A DNA stretch of 52,664 nucleotides from Nitriliruptor sp040882075 (GCF_040882075.1 NZ_JBBEBZ010000228.1:1-52664), one strand, 5' to 3'; positions 7,065 to 15,313 are shown, counted from the first letter of the stretch. Translations and numbers: made by a program. The notes: generated from the letters alone by a model not told the origin.

Positions 7065-8067
7065 GCTCCAGCGGCCGGCGGCGGACCAGACTGCTGCGGA
7101 GGCCCGAAGTGTGGTCAACGCCCGCTTAGAACGCATCCGGCGCTTGGCGATCTGGGTCCTGCTGGCCGCGCAACTGGTCGCGTTCTCGTTCCTCCTGCCG
7201 AACTTCCTCACGGCAGGCAACCTCGGCAACGTCATCGTGAACTCGGCCGGACTGGCGATCGTCGCGGCGGCGATGACCTTCGTGATCATCCTCGGCTGCA
7301 TCGACGTATCCGTCGGCTCGATGCTCGGCGTCCTGGCCTGGCTGACGGGTTGGCTCACCACCACCCAGGACATGCCGGTGGTGGCCGTCCTCGGCATCGT
7401 GGTGGCGACCGGCGCGCTGATGGGATCGCTCAACGGCTCCATCGTGGCGAAGGGTCGCATGACCGCCATCATCGCCACGCTCGGCATGCTGTTCGTCTGG
7501 CGTAGCGTGCTCTACGGCCTCTGGGGCGGACGCGATCTGTTCGCGCCACCCCTCGTCCCGTGGCTTGGCGGGATGCGCATCGGTGTTGTCCCCGTCGTCG
7601 GGCTCATCGCCCTCGCAGTCTTCGCCGTGCTCGCCTCCGTCGCGAAGCGGCGCAGGTTCGGGCGGGACATCTACGCCGTCGGGAACGACCGGCAGGCTGC
7701 ACGGCTCAACGGCATCCCCGTCGACCGGCGCATCATCGGCGCCTTCGCGCTCCTCGGCGCGCTCGTCGGCCTCGCCGCCGTCATGCAGATGGCGCGCGTC
7801 GGCGTGGTGCAGGCCTTCACCGGAAGGGACTTCGAGCTCGGTGTCATCGCTGCGGTCCTCATCGGTGGTACGTCGATCACCGGCGGTCGCGGTTCGCTGT
7901 CCGGCACCCTGGGCGGCGTCCTCTTCGTGGCGGTGCTGCAGAACGGCATCGTGCTTTCCGGGGTGCCTCCGCTGTGGAACGGCGTCGCGCTCGGCGCGTT
8001 CGTCCTCATCGCGGTCGGCTCCGACGTGCTGCTCGAACGCCGTTCGGGGCAGGAGGTCCCAGCATGA
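7051..8067 (+). CDS. Sugar ABC transporter permease 1 (CUT2/RbsC type)
   Basis: 338 aa, ATG at 7051 inside the ATPase gene. About nine membrane helices; IILGCIDVSVGSMLGVLAW is the conserved IDLSVGS-type segment, and RRRFGRDIYAVGNDRQAARL followed by NGI is the cytoplasmic coupling loop of the family. Followed by a second, clearly different permease, so the channel is probably a heterodimer as in LsrC/LsrD and RhaP/RhaQ. Confidence 0.93.
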   Translation: MSIAELQRPAADQTAAEARSVVNARLERIRRLAIWVLLAAQLVAFSFLLPNFLTAGNLGNVIVNSAGLAIVAAAMTFVIILGCIDVSVGSMLGVLAWLTGWLTTTQDMPVVAVLGIVVATGALMGSLNGSIVAKGRMTAIIATLGMLFVWRSVLYGLWGGRDLFAPPLVPWLGGMRIGVVPVVGLIALAVFAVLASVAKRRRFGRDIYAVGNDRQAARLNGIPVDRRIIGAFALLGALVGLAAVMQMARVGVVQAFTGRDFELGVIAAVLIGGTSITGGRGSLSGTLGGVLFVAVLQNGIVLSGVPPLWNGVALGAFVLIAVGSDVLLERRSGQEVPA

Positions 8068-9035
8068 CTTCTCTCTCCGTGAGCGCTCGTCCGATCCTGA
8101 CCGACCGCCGGACCATGTTGGCGCTGCTCCTCGTCGGCATGCTCGTCGTCTTCAGTCAGATCTCGCCGGCGTTGGTCCGCCCGACGCTGCTGGTCGACAT
8201 CACAAAGTTCGGTGTCGTCGTTGGCCTGCTCGCCCTCGGTCAAACGCTGATCATCCTCAGCGGACGTGGAGGCATCGACCTGTCCGTCGGCTCGGCGCTC
8301 AGCCTGAGCGGCATCGTCATGGGGCTCGCGGTCAGCGCCGGTGTTCCCGTCTGGCCCGCGGCTGGTATCGCGATCGTGACCGGCGTCCTGCTCGGTGCCT
8401 TCAACGGTTTTCTCATCGCGGTCGTCGGCATCCCCGCGCTCATCGGCACCGTTGGCACCCTGTTCCTGTACGGCTCGCTCGCGCTGGTCATCTCGGGAGG
8501 TCGAGCCATCAGCGGATACGGCGAGGCGGGGTTCCCCTTCATCGGGCAGGGCACGGTCCTGAACGTGCCGGCCCAACTCCTGCTCGTACTGCTCCCCGCC
8601 TACGCCGTCGTGGGTTGGCTGATGGCCCGCACCCGGTTCGGGCGGACGATCTACGAGGTTGGCAACGGCGATCGCGCCGCTCGCCTCGTCGGGCGTTCGC
8701 CGCGGGCGCTGCGGTTCTGGCTCTTCTGCATCTCGGGTGGCCTCGCCGGACTCGGTGCCGTAGTGACCAACTCGTGGCTGCAGACCGCGCGTCCCGCCGC
8801 TGGCTCCGGGTTCGAACTGCAGGCGGTGACCATCGCCGTCCTCGGCGGCACCCACATCTTCGGCGGGCGAGGCCGGCTGAGTGGCACGTTCCTCGCGCTG
8901 TTCGTCGTGATCCTCCTGAATGCCGGTCTGCAGTTCAACGGTGTGGACCAGGTCTGGCAGTCCGGCGTGCTGGGCCTGCTGCTCATCGGGAGCGTCGTGC
9001 TCAACAACCTGTTGTCCGGGGAGGGCGACGAGTGA
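8064..9035 (+). CDS. Sugar ABC transporter permease 2 (CUT2/RbsC type)
   Basis: 323 aa, ATG at 8064 overlapping the previous stop as ATGA, with AGGAGG at 8051-8056. Motifs: IILSGRGGIDLSVGSALSL, RTRFGRTIYEVGNGDRAARL and AVLGGTHIFGGRGRLSGTFL. Same family as permease 1 but divergent throughout, so not a recent duplicate. Together with the dual ATPase and lipoprotein it completes the importer. Overlaps the kinase gene as GTGA. Confidence 0.93.
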   Translation: MTSLSVSARPILTDRRTMLALLLVGMLVVFSQISPALVRPTLLVDITKFGVVVGLLALGQTLIILSGRGGIDLSVGSALSLSGIVMGLAVSAGVPVWPAAGIAIVTGVLLGAFNGFLIAVVGIPALIGTVGTLFLYGSLALVISGGRAISGYGEAGFPFIGQGTVLNVPAQLLLVLLPAYAVVGWLMARTRFGRTIYEVGNGDRAARLVGRSPRALRFWLFCISGGLAGLGAVVTNSWLQTARPAAGSGFELQAVTIAVLGGTHIFGGRGRLSGTFLALFVVILLNAGLQFNGVDQVWQSGVLGLLLIGSVVLNNLLSGEGDE

Positions 9036-10003
9036 GCGATCCGCTGGAACTCCTGGCCGTCGGCGACGTCGACATCGACATCTACCTTGGCGTGCCACGG
9101 ATGCCTACCTTCGGCGAGAAGGTGCGAGGTCAGCACCTCGGTCTGCGTCCGGGCGGTGTCGCCGCCAACGTGGCGGTCGCCGCCCACCGCCTGGGTCTGC
9201 GAGCCGGCGTCCATGGCGTTGTCGGAGACGACGAACACGGCCGCCTCACGCGTGCCTCGCTGGAGGCCGAGGGGGTCGACCTGCGCGGCCTCGTCGTCGA
9301 CCCGACGGTCACGACCTTCCTGTGCGTCGTCCACCTCGACGACTCCGGCGAGAAGGCCCTGACGCTCGCGGATACCGGTTGCCTGTTCCCGACCCGCGGT
9401 CAGCTCGACGTGCAGGCGCTCCGGACCAGCGAACGCGTCCACGTCGCACCCTTCGCTCTCGACAACGCCGCCGTCGCGCTCGACCTGGCGAAGGCGGCCG
9501 GGGCTCGGACCAGCATCGACCTCGAGCCGGGTTCCATCGGCCGAGGGTTCCCGGACATCGAACCTCTGCTCGAACTCGTTGACGTCTGCTTCGTCAACCA
9601 CCACGCGGCGGCCCTGCTGGCACCGGAGGGCGATCTGCACGTGGCGCTGGCTGAGCTGCACGCCCGAGGCCCGGAGCTGGTCGTCCTCACCCGGGGCCCG
9701 GACGGGGCGATCGTCTCGCGCGGCGGCGAGGCGGTGCACGTACCCGGCATCGACATCGAGGTCGTCGACAGCACCGGCGCAGGCGACGCCTTCTGCGCCG
9801 CGTTCCTGACCGCACTGCACCGGGGCAACGACCCGTTGGTCGCGGCGGAAGCCGCCGTCGTCGCGGGTGCGCTGGCCTGCCGGGGTGTGGGCGCACAGAC
9901 CGCCGCACCGACGCGCGACCAGCTCGATGCCGCTCTGACCGACCACCGATCTCGTCGGCGCCACGACGCGCCCGATCCCACCAACGCCATGGAGATGCCC
10001 TGA
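9032..10003 (+). CDS. PfkB-family carbohydrate or nucleoside kinase
   Basis: 323 aa from GTG at 9032, which overlaps the permease stop. Family signatures: N-terminal LLAVGDVDIDIY, the substrate-site GGVAANVAVAAHRLG, and near the C-terminus DSTGAGDAFCAAFLTAL, whose GAGD forms the anion hole and supplies the catalytic Asp. It should phosphorylate the imported compound with ATP in the cytoplasm. In the comparable lsr and rha systems the kinase is of the unrelated FGGY family, so this pathway differs. Substrate not deducible. Confidence 0.9.
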   Translation: MSDPLELLAVGDVDIDIYLGVPRMPTFGEKVRGQHLGLRPGGVAANVAVAAHRLGLRAGVHGVVGDDEHGRLTRASLEAEGVDLRGLVVDPTVTTFLCVVHLDDSGEKALTLADTGCLFPTRGQLDVQALRTSERVHVAPFALDNAAVALDLAKAAGARTSIDLEPGSIGRGFPDIEPLLELVDVCFVNHHAAALLAPEGDLHVALAELHARGPELVVLTRGPDGAIVSRGGEAVHVPGIDIEVVDSTGAGDAFCAAFLTALHRGNDPLVAAEAAVVAGALACRGVGAQTAAPTRDQLDAALTDHRSRRRHDAPDPTNAMEMP

Positions 10004-10839
10004 TGCCCGCGCCAGCCCCGACCTCCGACATCCTCCGCGAGCTGGTGGACGTGCCCAAGCCCATCATCGGCACCGTGCACGTGGCGCCGCTGCCCGGCTC
10101 ACCACAGTACGACGGGGCGTCCCTGCGCGAGATCGCGACCCGCGCCGTCGACGACGCGCAGACGTACGTCGACGGCGGCGTCGACATGCTCATCATCGAG
10201 AACGCGGGAGACGTCCCCTACCGCCGCCCCGAGCTCATCGGCCCGGAGACGGTCGCGGGTCTCACCGCCGTCGGGGTCGCGGTCCGCGAGGCGCTGCCGG
10301 ACGTGCCCACCGGTGTGATCGTCGTCGCGCACGCGGTGCAGCAGTCGATCGCCATCGCCCAGGCCATCGGCGGAACGTTCGTTCGCGCGAACCAGTGGGT
10401 GAACGCCTACATCGCGAACGAGGGCTACATCGAGGGTGCGGCCGCCGAAGCGTTGCGGTTCCGCGCCGCCATCGGCGCTGGGGACGTGAGGATCTTGGCC
10501 GACGTTCACGTCAAGCACGGCAGCCACGCCATCGTCGGCGACCTATCGATCTCTCAGCTCACGCACGACGTCGAGACCTTCGGTGCCGACGTGCTGATCG
10601 CGACGGGCCACCACACCGGGGACCCGACCCGCGTCGAGGAGGTCGAGGCGATCAAGACGAGCGCTTCGCGCAGTGTGCTGGTAGGAAGTGGTCTGGATGG
10701 CTCGAACGCCGGCGAGCTGCTCGGCGTCGCGGACGGTGCCATCGTCGGGAGCGCGATGAAGTGGGATGGAGTCTGGTGGGAACGGGTGGACCCGGCTCGC
10801 GTTGAGGCGATCATGCGCGAGGTGGCGTCGGTGCGATGA
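10003..10839 (+). CDS. BtpA/SgcQ-family TIM-barrel protein
   Basis: 278 aa, ATG at 10003 sharing one base with the kinase stop (TGATG). PIIGTVHVAPLPGSPQY near residue 20 and the following DDAQTYVDGGVDMLIIENAG are characteristic of the BtpA family; later GADVLIATGHHTGDPT and AIVGSAMKWDG resemble a phosphate-binding end of a (beta-alpha)8 barrel. Family members include cyanobacterial BtpA (photosystem I biogenesis) and E. coli SgcQ in a cryptic sugar operon; no reaction is established. Its place right after a kinase suggests it acts on the phosphorylated product. That role is inference. Confidence 0.85.
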   Translation: MPAPAPTSDILRELVDVPKPIIGTVHVAPLPGSPQYDGASLREIATRAVDDAQTYVDGGVDMLIIENAGDVPYRRPELIGPETVAGLTAVGVAVREALPDVPTGVIVVAHAVQQSIAIAQAIGGTFVRANQWVNAYIANEGYIEGAAAEALRFRAAIGAGDVRILADVHVKHGSHAIVGDLSISQLTHDVETFGADVLIATGHHTGDPTRVEEVEAIKTSASRSVLVGSGLDGSNAGELLGVADGAIVGSAMKWDGVWWERVDPARVEAIMREVASVR

Positions 10840-11615
10840 ACCAAGCCATGAACCCACCGGGTCTCGGCGTCCTCGACCGAGGGCCCGACGCCCCGCCGCT
10901 CTACCGACAGCTCACCCGCGAGCTGCGCACGCTCGCGGAGACGGTCGGTCCTGGCGTCCGCTTCCCGAGCGAACGCGAGCTGACCGAGCGATACGAGGTC
11001 AGTCGGGTGACGGTGCAGCAGGCGGTCGCGAACCTCGTCCGTTCCGGGCACCTCCGGCGCCAGCAGGGGCGGGGCACCTTCGTGTCCGAACCAAAGATCG
11101 AACGCCCCCTCCAGGCGACCAACAGCTTCTCGGAGGACATGCGCCAGAAGGGCCTCCAACCGTCGGCGCGGCTCGTGGCCCACGAACGGCTCGCGGCCAA
11201 CGGACGGCTCGCCCGTGAGCTCGCGATCGAGGACGGCGGCGACGTCGTCCTCCTCGAGCGGCTCATGCTGGCGGACGGCGAACCCATGGCGGTCCACCAG
11301 ACCTACCTGCGCGGGGACCGCTGTGCGGCGCTCGTGGAACGCAACATCGATGAACTCCGTGCCGGTGGGTCCCTCTACGACACGCTCGAGAACCGTGGCG
11401 GACTCGAACTCGCGGGATCGGAGGAGACGGTCGAGGCCACGCAGGCGTCCGCGGAGATTGCCGATCTGCTCGGGGCGGACGAGGGCGACCCCATCCTCTG
11501 GATCGTCCGCCGGACGAGGCTGACCGACGGGACTCCGCTCGAACTGAGCGAGATGAGCTACCGCGCGGACCGCTACCGACTGACGCTGCACACGAGCCGG
11601 CGTGCTGGCGCCTGA
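10836..11615 (+). CDS. GntR-family regulator, HutC/UTRA type
   Basis: 259 aa from ATG at 10836, overlapping the BtpA-like stop as ATGA. The winged helix spans about residues 20-85 (FPSERELTERYEVSRVTVQQ, then GRGTFVSEPKIERPL), followed by a UTRA effector domain (residues 100-240). UTRA domains bind phosphorylated sugars or similar metabolites, so the likely inducer is the kinase product. It lies inside the operon it probably controls; candidate operators lie at 4329-4362. Confidence 0.92.
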   Translation: MNQAMNPPGLGVLDRGPDAPPLYRQLTRELRTLAETVGPGVRFPSERELTERYEVSRVTVQQAVANLVRSGHLRRQQGRGTFVSEPKIERPLQATNSFSEDMRQKGLQPSARLVAHERLAANGRLARELAIEDGGDVVLLERLMLADGEPMAVHQTYLRGDRCAALVERNIDELRAGGSLYDTLENRGGLELAGSEETVEATQASAEIADLLGADEGDPILWIVRRTRLTDGTPLELSEMSYRADRYRLTLHTSRRAGA

Positions 11616-13116
11616 GCCGGCCGGTCTCGCCCCGCCAGCTGACGGCACCGACCTCGGCATCAGCGTGCTGCCGGGTCACGGCAACCGTGCGTGGGTGACG
11701 GCGCTCGAACAGGACGGCGGGACCTACCGCCTCGCGAGCCAGCCGGACGGATCGATCGCGGTCGCATCGGGTTCAGTGCCCGGGGCCGTCCGTGCCTGGG
11801 TCGAACGCGGGGGCGTCCTGGTCCTCGACGGCGCTGCTGGTGGCGACGGCGTCGTGCCCGCCGCTAGGCGTGTCACGACCATCGGCGGGTTCGGTCACCC
11901 CGAGACGGGGGCCTGGGTTGCGGGACCGGGTCAGGCGTTCCTCCACGAGGGGGGAGGCGCCGGGTCGGTACTCGTGCACGAGGACCGGGTCGTCAAGCAC
12001 GGCATCGAGCAGGGTCGCTACGCCGCCGTCCACCACCGACGTCTCGGTGCTGGCCACGTGGTGTGGTCCGGGCTGCCACTCACGCTGCAGCTCGAGGCGC
12101 ACGGCGATCGGCTACGACCGGTCGCGCCCTGGAGCGAGGTGACCGAACGAGCCGCGACCGTGGACAAGGCCGGCGTCAGTGAGACCCTCGCGTGGATGGT
12201 GCGGTTCGCGGCGCGACACGCCGGTCTGCCCACCGTCCGTCGGGCGGTGTGGCCGGCCGGCTCGCCGTCGGTGTTCATCCTCCGGGTCGACGTCGACGGT
12301 GTCTTCGGCGACCGCGCGCGACAGCTCGGTGCGGTCGCCGAACAACACGGGGTCCAGGCGACCTTCCTGCTCAACCGAGAGCTCGTGGAACGCCACCCAG
12401 GCGATCTCGGTTCGTGGCTGGACGCACACGACGTCGGCCAGCACGCCGCGGTCCACGATCTCTACGACGACGCCGAGGCCGATCGGCGCAACGTCAGGGC
12501 CGGACACGCGTGGGTGGAGGAACTCACGGGCCGTCGGCCGGTCGGGTTCGTCGCACCTCGCGGTCTCTGGAGCCCCACGCTCGACGCGGCACTCGCGGCA
12601 CTCGGCTACCGCTGGTCCTCGGACTTCGGTCTGGCTACCGATGGTCGCCCGTTCCGTACGGACAGCTCGGTTCTGCAAGTCCCGGTGCACGCCTACTCGC
12701 CCGAACGGGCCGTGATGTTCGCCCGCGAGCAGGGTCGTCCCGAGCCGACGGCCAACGACATCCGCGATCACTACCTGCGTCACCTCGACGAGCAGGTGCG
12801 GCTGGGGCGGCCGGTCCACATCTACGGGCACCCCGAGGTGCTCGGTGCGGTCGCGGGGAAGGTCCTACCGGACGTCTTCCGCCGAGTGGAGCAGTTGGGC
12901 CTCCCGAAGCTCACCATCGACGAGACCGCCATCTGGTGGGCGAAGCGTGAGAAGGCCGAGCTATCGACCTCCCTTGTCGCTCATCCCACCACACCGGAAC
13001 TCCACCTGCAGCGGTCCGACCCCGAGGTCGGTATCGAGGTCGAGCTCCCCGCCCCGCACCGCATCGTGCTCGACGGGTGCGACCTCGGACGAGAACGAGG
13101 CGTGCTGCAACTCTGA
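11602..13116 (+). CDS. Polysaccharide-deacetylase (NodB) family protein with N-terminal extra domain
   Basis: 504 aa from GTG at 11602, overlapping gntR by 14 bases and ending the operon. Residues 1-200 look like a glutamine-amidotransferase-like fold lacking a recognised active site (VRAWVERGGVLVLDGAAGG). Residues 215-440 carry NodB motifs: ILRVDVDG near 230 (metal-binding Asp), GQHAAVHD near 280 (paired His), FVAPRGLWSP and HIYGHPEVLG (catalytic His region). No signal peptide, so it should act in the cytoplasm and not on cell-wall polymer; a small N-acetylated substrate is possible. The C-terminal 60 residues are of unknown role. Confidence 0.8.
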   Translation: MLAPEPAGLAPPADGTDLGISVLPGHGNRAWVTALEQDGGTYRLASQPDGSIAVASGSVPGAVRAWVERGGVLVLDGAAGGDGVVPAARRVTTIGGFGHPETGAWVAGPGQAFLHEGGGAGSVLVHEDRVVKHGIEQGRYAAVHHRRLGAGHVVWSGLPLTLQLEAHGDRLRPVAPWSEVTERAATVDKAGVSETLAWMVRFAARHAGLPTVRRAVWPAGSPSVFILRVDVDGVFGDRARQLGAVAEQHGVQATFLLNRELVERHPGDLGSWLDAHDVGQHAAVHDLYDDAEADRRNVRAGHAWVEELTGRRPVGFVAPRGLWSPTLDAALAALGYRWSSDFGLATDGRPFRTDSSVLQVPVHAYSPERAVMFAREQGRPEPTANDIRDHYLRHLDEQVRLGRPVHIYGHPEVLGAVAGKVLPDVFRRVEQLGLPKLTIDETAIWWAKREKAELSTSLVAHPTTPELHLQRSDPEVGIEVELPAPHRIVLDGCDLGRERGVLQL

Positions 13117-13260
13117 ACCGCGCGACATGCTGCTGTGGTTCGGCAGCGATAGCCCGCGGCTCATCGAGCGAGACCACGGCCAGCTACCCGACAACGCTGC
13201 GACCGCCCACCACGACCAGCGGGTCAAGATTCGGGGTCTCCCGGCATGAGTGTGGGTCGT

Positions 13261-13462
13261 TCATGCTCGGGTCTGCCACGGGAGGTTGACGGGGCCGCAG
13301 CAGAGCATCACCAGCGCGAGCGCGGCGCTGACGGAGTGGAACCCGAACGCTCGTCGGACGATGAGCCGTACGCGGCGGTTGAGGCCTCGAGCCGTCCGTT
13401 GGAGAGGCCCCGTTCGATGGCGGCGAGGATCCCGTCGCGGTGGCGTTGCAGTAGAACCATGC
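13261..13462 (-). pseudogene. ISL3-family transposase C-terminal remnant with frameshift
   Basis: The minus strand reads RMVLLQRHRDGILAAIERGL then SNGRLE, loses one base, and continues in another frame as GLNRRVRLIVRRAFGFHSVS to QTRA and a TGA at 13261-13263. Restoring one G in GAGGCCTC would recreate RLEGLNRRVRL, the expected ISL3 C-terminal sequence. Only the last 65 or so codons remain; upstream it abuts the tRNA fragment. The stretch 13117-13260 shows no convincing gene. Confidence 0.7.
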
Positions 13463-13465
13463 GAG

Positions 13466-13506
13466 TACGGATCAGGCGGCCGGGGGTTCGAATCCCTCCC
13501 AGCGCG
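13466..13506 (+). other. 3' half of a tRNA-Arg(ACG) gene, probable attachment-site core
   Basis: From the anticodon loop onward this matches a tRNA: U33, anticodon ACG (13467-13469), 3' anticodon strand TCAGG, 5-base variable loop, T-arm GGGGG-TTCGAAT-CCCTC (13482-13498), acceptor strand CCAGCGC and one discriminator base. The 5' half is missing: no GCGCTGG acceptor strand precedes it and ISL3 sequence lies there instead. A tRNA truncated at the anticodon loop is typical of tyrosine-recombinase integration duplicates. The complete gene must lie elsewhere. Confidence 0.7.
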
Positions 13507-13514
13507 CGCACCCC

Positions 13515-13558
13515 GGAACCCCGGTAGGTGGCCCCAGAGGTCGTTCTGCCGGGGTTCC
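13515..13558 (+). terminator. Strong hairpin after the tRNA fragment
   Basis: GGAACCCCGG (13515-13524) pairs perfectly with CCGGGGTTCC (13549-13558), and pairing extends to 14 base pairs with two G-U pairs around a 16-base loop. It lies directly after the tRNA 3' end, so it may be the original tRNA terminator, and ends 60 bases before purK. Confidence 0.6.
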
Positions 13559-13619
13559 TGCCGTGTGGCGTCGCTGTCTGGTGCGGGCGGGACCGTCGGG
13601 CCGCACTAGCCTCGCGCCC

Positions 13620-14789
13620 ATGATGAGTCCTTCCGGGCGCGGTGACGCCCCACCGGTGCTCGGGATGGTCGGGGCCGGCCAGCTGGCGCGGATGACCCAC
13701 CAGAGCGTCATCGGGCTGGCGGTGCAGCTCCGGGTCCTCGGCGGCGGACCGATCGACAGCGCCGCCCAGGTGACGCCCGACGCGGTGGTGGGCTCCTGGG
13801 ACGACCTCGAGCAGCTCGAGGCGTTCGCGTCCGGCTGTGACGTGGTGACCTTCGATCACGAGCTGGTCGATCCTCGGCTGCTGGCGACGCTCGCGGAGCG
13901 CGGCCACGTGCTGCGACCGGGCCCCGCGGCCCAGCGCTACGCCCAGGACAAGCTCCACCAGCGACAGCAGCTCGCCGCTGCCGGTTTCCCGGTACCCGAC
14001 CACCGCGCCGTCACCAGCCGCGACGACCTGCTGGGCTTCGGGGACGCCGTGGGCTGGCCGGTGGTCGCCAAGGCCGTGCGGGGCGGGTACGACGGGAGGG
14101 GCGTGTGGATGCTGCCCGACGCCGACGCCGCGCAGAGGCTGTGGGACGAGACGAGCGCGGCCGGGTCGGAGCTGCTGGTCGAGGAGCACGTCCCCATCGT
14201 GCGCGAACTCGCGGTCGCCGTGGTGCGCCGACCAGCAGGGGAGCAGCGCACGTACGCCGTCACCGAGACGGTGCAGTCGGACGGGATCTGCGTCGAGCTC
14301 GTGGTCCCCGCACCCGTCCCCGCCGAGGTCGCCGCCGAGGCGACGGCGCTCGCCGAGCGGGTCGTGCGACACATCGACGGGGTCGGGGTCGTGGCCCTCG
14401 AGCTGTTCCAGACCGCCGACAGCTTGGTGGTCAACGAGCTGGCACTGCGGCCGCACAACTCGGTGCACTGGACCATCGAGGGCGCCCGCACGTCGCAGTT
14501 CCAGAACCACGCTCGGGCCGTGTTGGACCTGCCGCTCGGGGACACCGCACTGACGGCGCCGGCGGTGGCCACCGTGAACGTCCTGGGTCCCGCGGACGGC
14601 TCCGATCCCCGGGTGCGGCTGCCGGCGGCGTTGGAGGTCCCCGGTGCCACGGTCCACCTGTACGGCAAGGCAGCGCGCCCCGGGCGCAAGCTGGGGCACG
14701 TCACCACGGTCGGCGATGACCCCACGGAGACACGTTTGCGCGCGCGTCGCGCCGCCGACCTGTTGACCGGCGAAGGAGACCAGCGATGA
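13620..14789 (+). CDS. purK: N5-carboxyaminoimidazole ribonucleotide synthase
   Basis: 389 aa. First of two adjacent ATGs (13620, 13623); no clear ribosome site, so a leaderless or weakly initiated message is possible. ATP-grasp enzyme that carboxylates AIR with ATP and bicarbonate in purine synthesis. Motifs: LGMVGAGQLARM at the N-terminus, DVVTFDHEL, the ATP-grasp lid WPVVAKAVRGGYDGRGVWML and NELALRPHNSVHWTIEGA. Length is normal. Overlaps purE as ATGA, giving the standard purK-purE pair. Confidence 0.93.
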   Translation: MMSPSGRGDAPPVLGMVGAGQLARMTHQSVIGLAVQLRVLGGGPIDSAAQVTPDAVVGSWDDLEQLEAFASGCDVVTFDHELVDPRLLATLAERGHVLRPGPAAQRYAQDKLHQRQQLAAAGFPVPDHRAVTSRDDLLGFGDAVGWPVVAKAVRGGYDGRGVWMLPDADAAQRLWDETSAAGSELLVEEHVPIVRELAVAVVRRPAGEQRTYAVTETVQSDGICVELVVPAPVPAEVAAEATALAERVVRHIDGVGVVALELFQTADSLVVNELALRPHNSVHWTIEGARTSQFQNHARAVLDLPLGDTALTAPAVATVNVLGPADGSDPRVRLPAALEVPGATVHLYGKAARPGRKLGHVTTVGDDPTETRLRARRAADLLTGEGDQR

Positions 14790-15310
14790 GCAGCGACCAG
14801 CCCCTGGTGGGCGTGGTGATGGGCAGCGACTCCGACCTCGAGGTCATGGAGCCCGCGGCCAGGGTGCTCGAGCGGTTCGAGGTGCCGTTCGAGATACGGG
14901 TCGTCTCCGCCCACCGTCGTCCGCACGAGATGCTGGAGTACGGGCGGTCGGCCACCGAGCGTGGGCTGAAGGTCATCATCGCGGGTGCTGGAGGCGCGGC
15001 TCACCTGCCCGGGATGCTGGCGTCGGCCACGGATGTCCCGGTGATCGGCGTCCCCGTCCCGTTGCGGTACCTCGACGGGATGGACTCGCTGCTGTCGATC
15101 GTGCAGATGCCCAAGGGCGTGCCGGTCGCCACGGTCTCCGTGGCCGGTGGTCACAACGCCGGCCTGCTGGCGGTCCGTATGTTGGCGATCGCCGACGACC
15201 GGCTGCTCGCCGCGCTCGCCGAGCACCGCGACGAGATCGCCGAGCAGTCGCGCCAGGCCGATCAGGGCGTCAGCAGCCGGTCGGGACGTGGCGTGGGGTT
15301 CGGTCGGTAG
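14786..15310 (+). CDS. purE: N5-carboxyaminoimidazole ribonucleotide mutase
   Basis: 174 aa, starting inside the purK stop. Converts N5-CAIR to CAIR. Class I PurE motifs are intact: GVVMGSDSDLEVM, RVVSAHRRPHEM, IIAGAGGAAHLPGM and SIVQMPKGVPVATV. The last 15 residues are a Ser/Gly/Arg tail beyond the usual end. Coupled to purK by a 4-base overlap. Confidence 0.96.
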   Translation: MSSDQPLVGVVMGSDSDLEVMEPAARVLERFEVPFEIRVVSAHRRPHEMLEYGRSATERGLKVIIAGAGGAAHLPGMLASATDVPVIGVPVPLRYLDGMDSLLSIVQMPKGVPVATVSVAGGHNAGLLAVRMLAIADDRLLAALAEHRDEIAEQSRQADQGVSSRSGRGVGFGR

Positions 15311-15313
15311 GTC

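Noticed and set aside
7565..10003. 812-codon plus-strand frame across permeases and kinase
   Set aside because: Only its 3' part (from 9032) is a gene; the rest is out-of-frame reading of permease genes.
13128..13249. Short plus-strand ORF MLLWFGSDSPRL after the deacetylase gene
   Set aside because: Forty residues with no ribosome site or similarity I recognise; it lies in IS-flanking debris.
13308..14699. 463-codon minus-strand frame over purK ending in ALGGIRTPGRL
   Set aside because: GGIRTPG-type peptides arise from reading a tRNA T-arm; this frame helped reveal the tRNA fragment but is not a gene.
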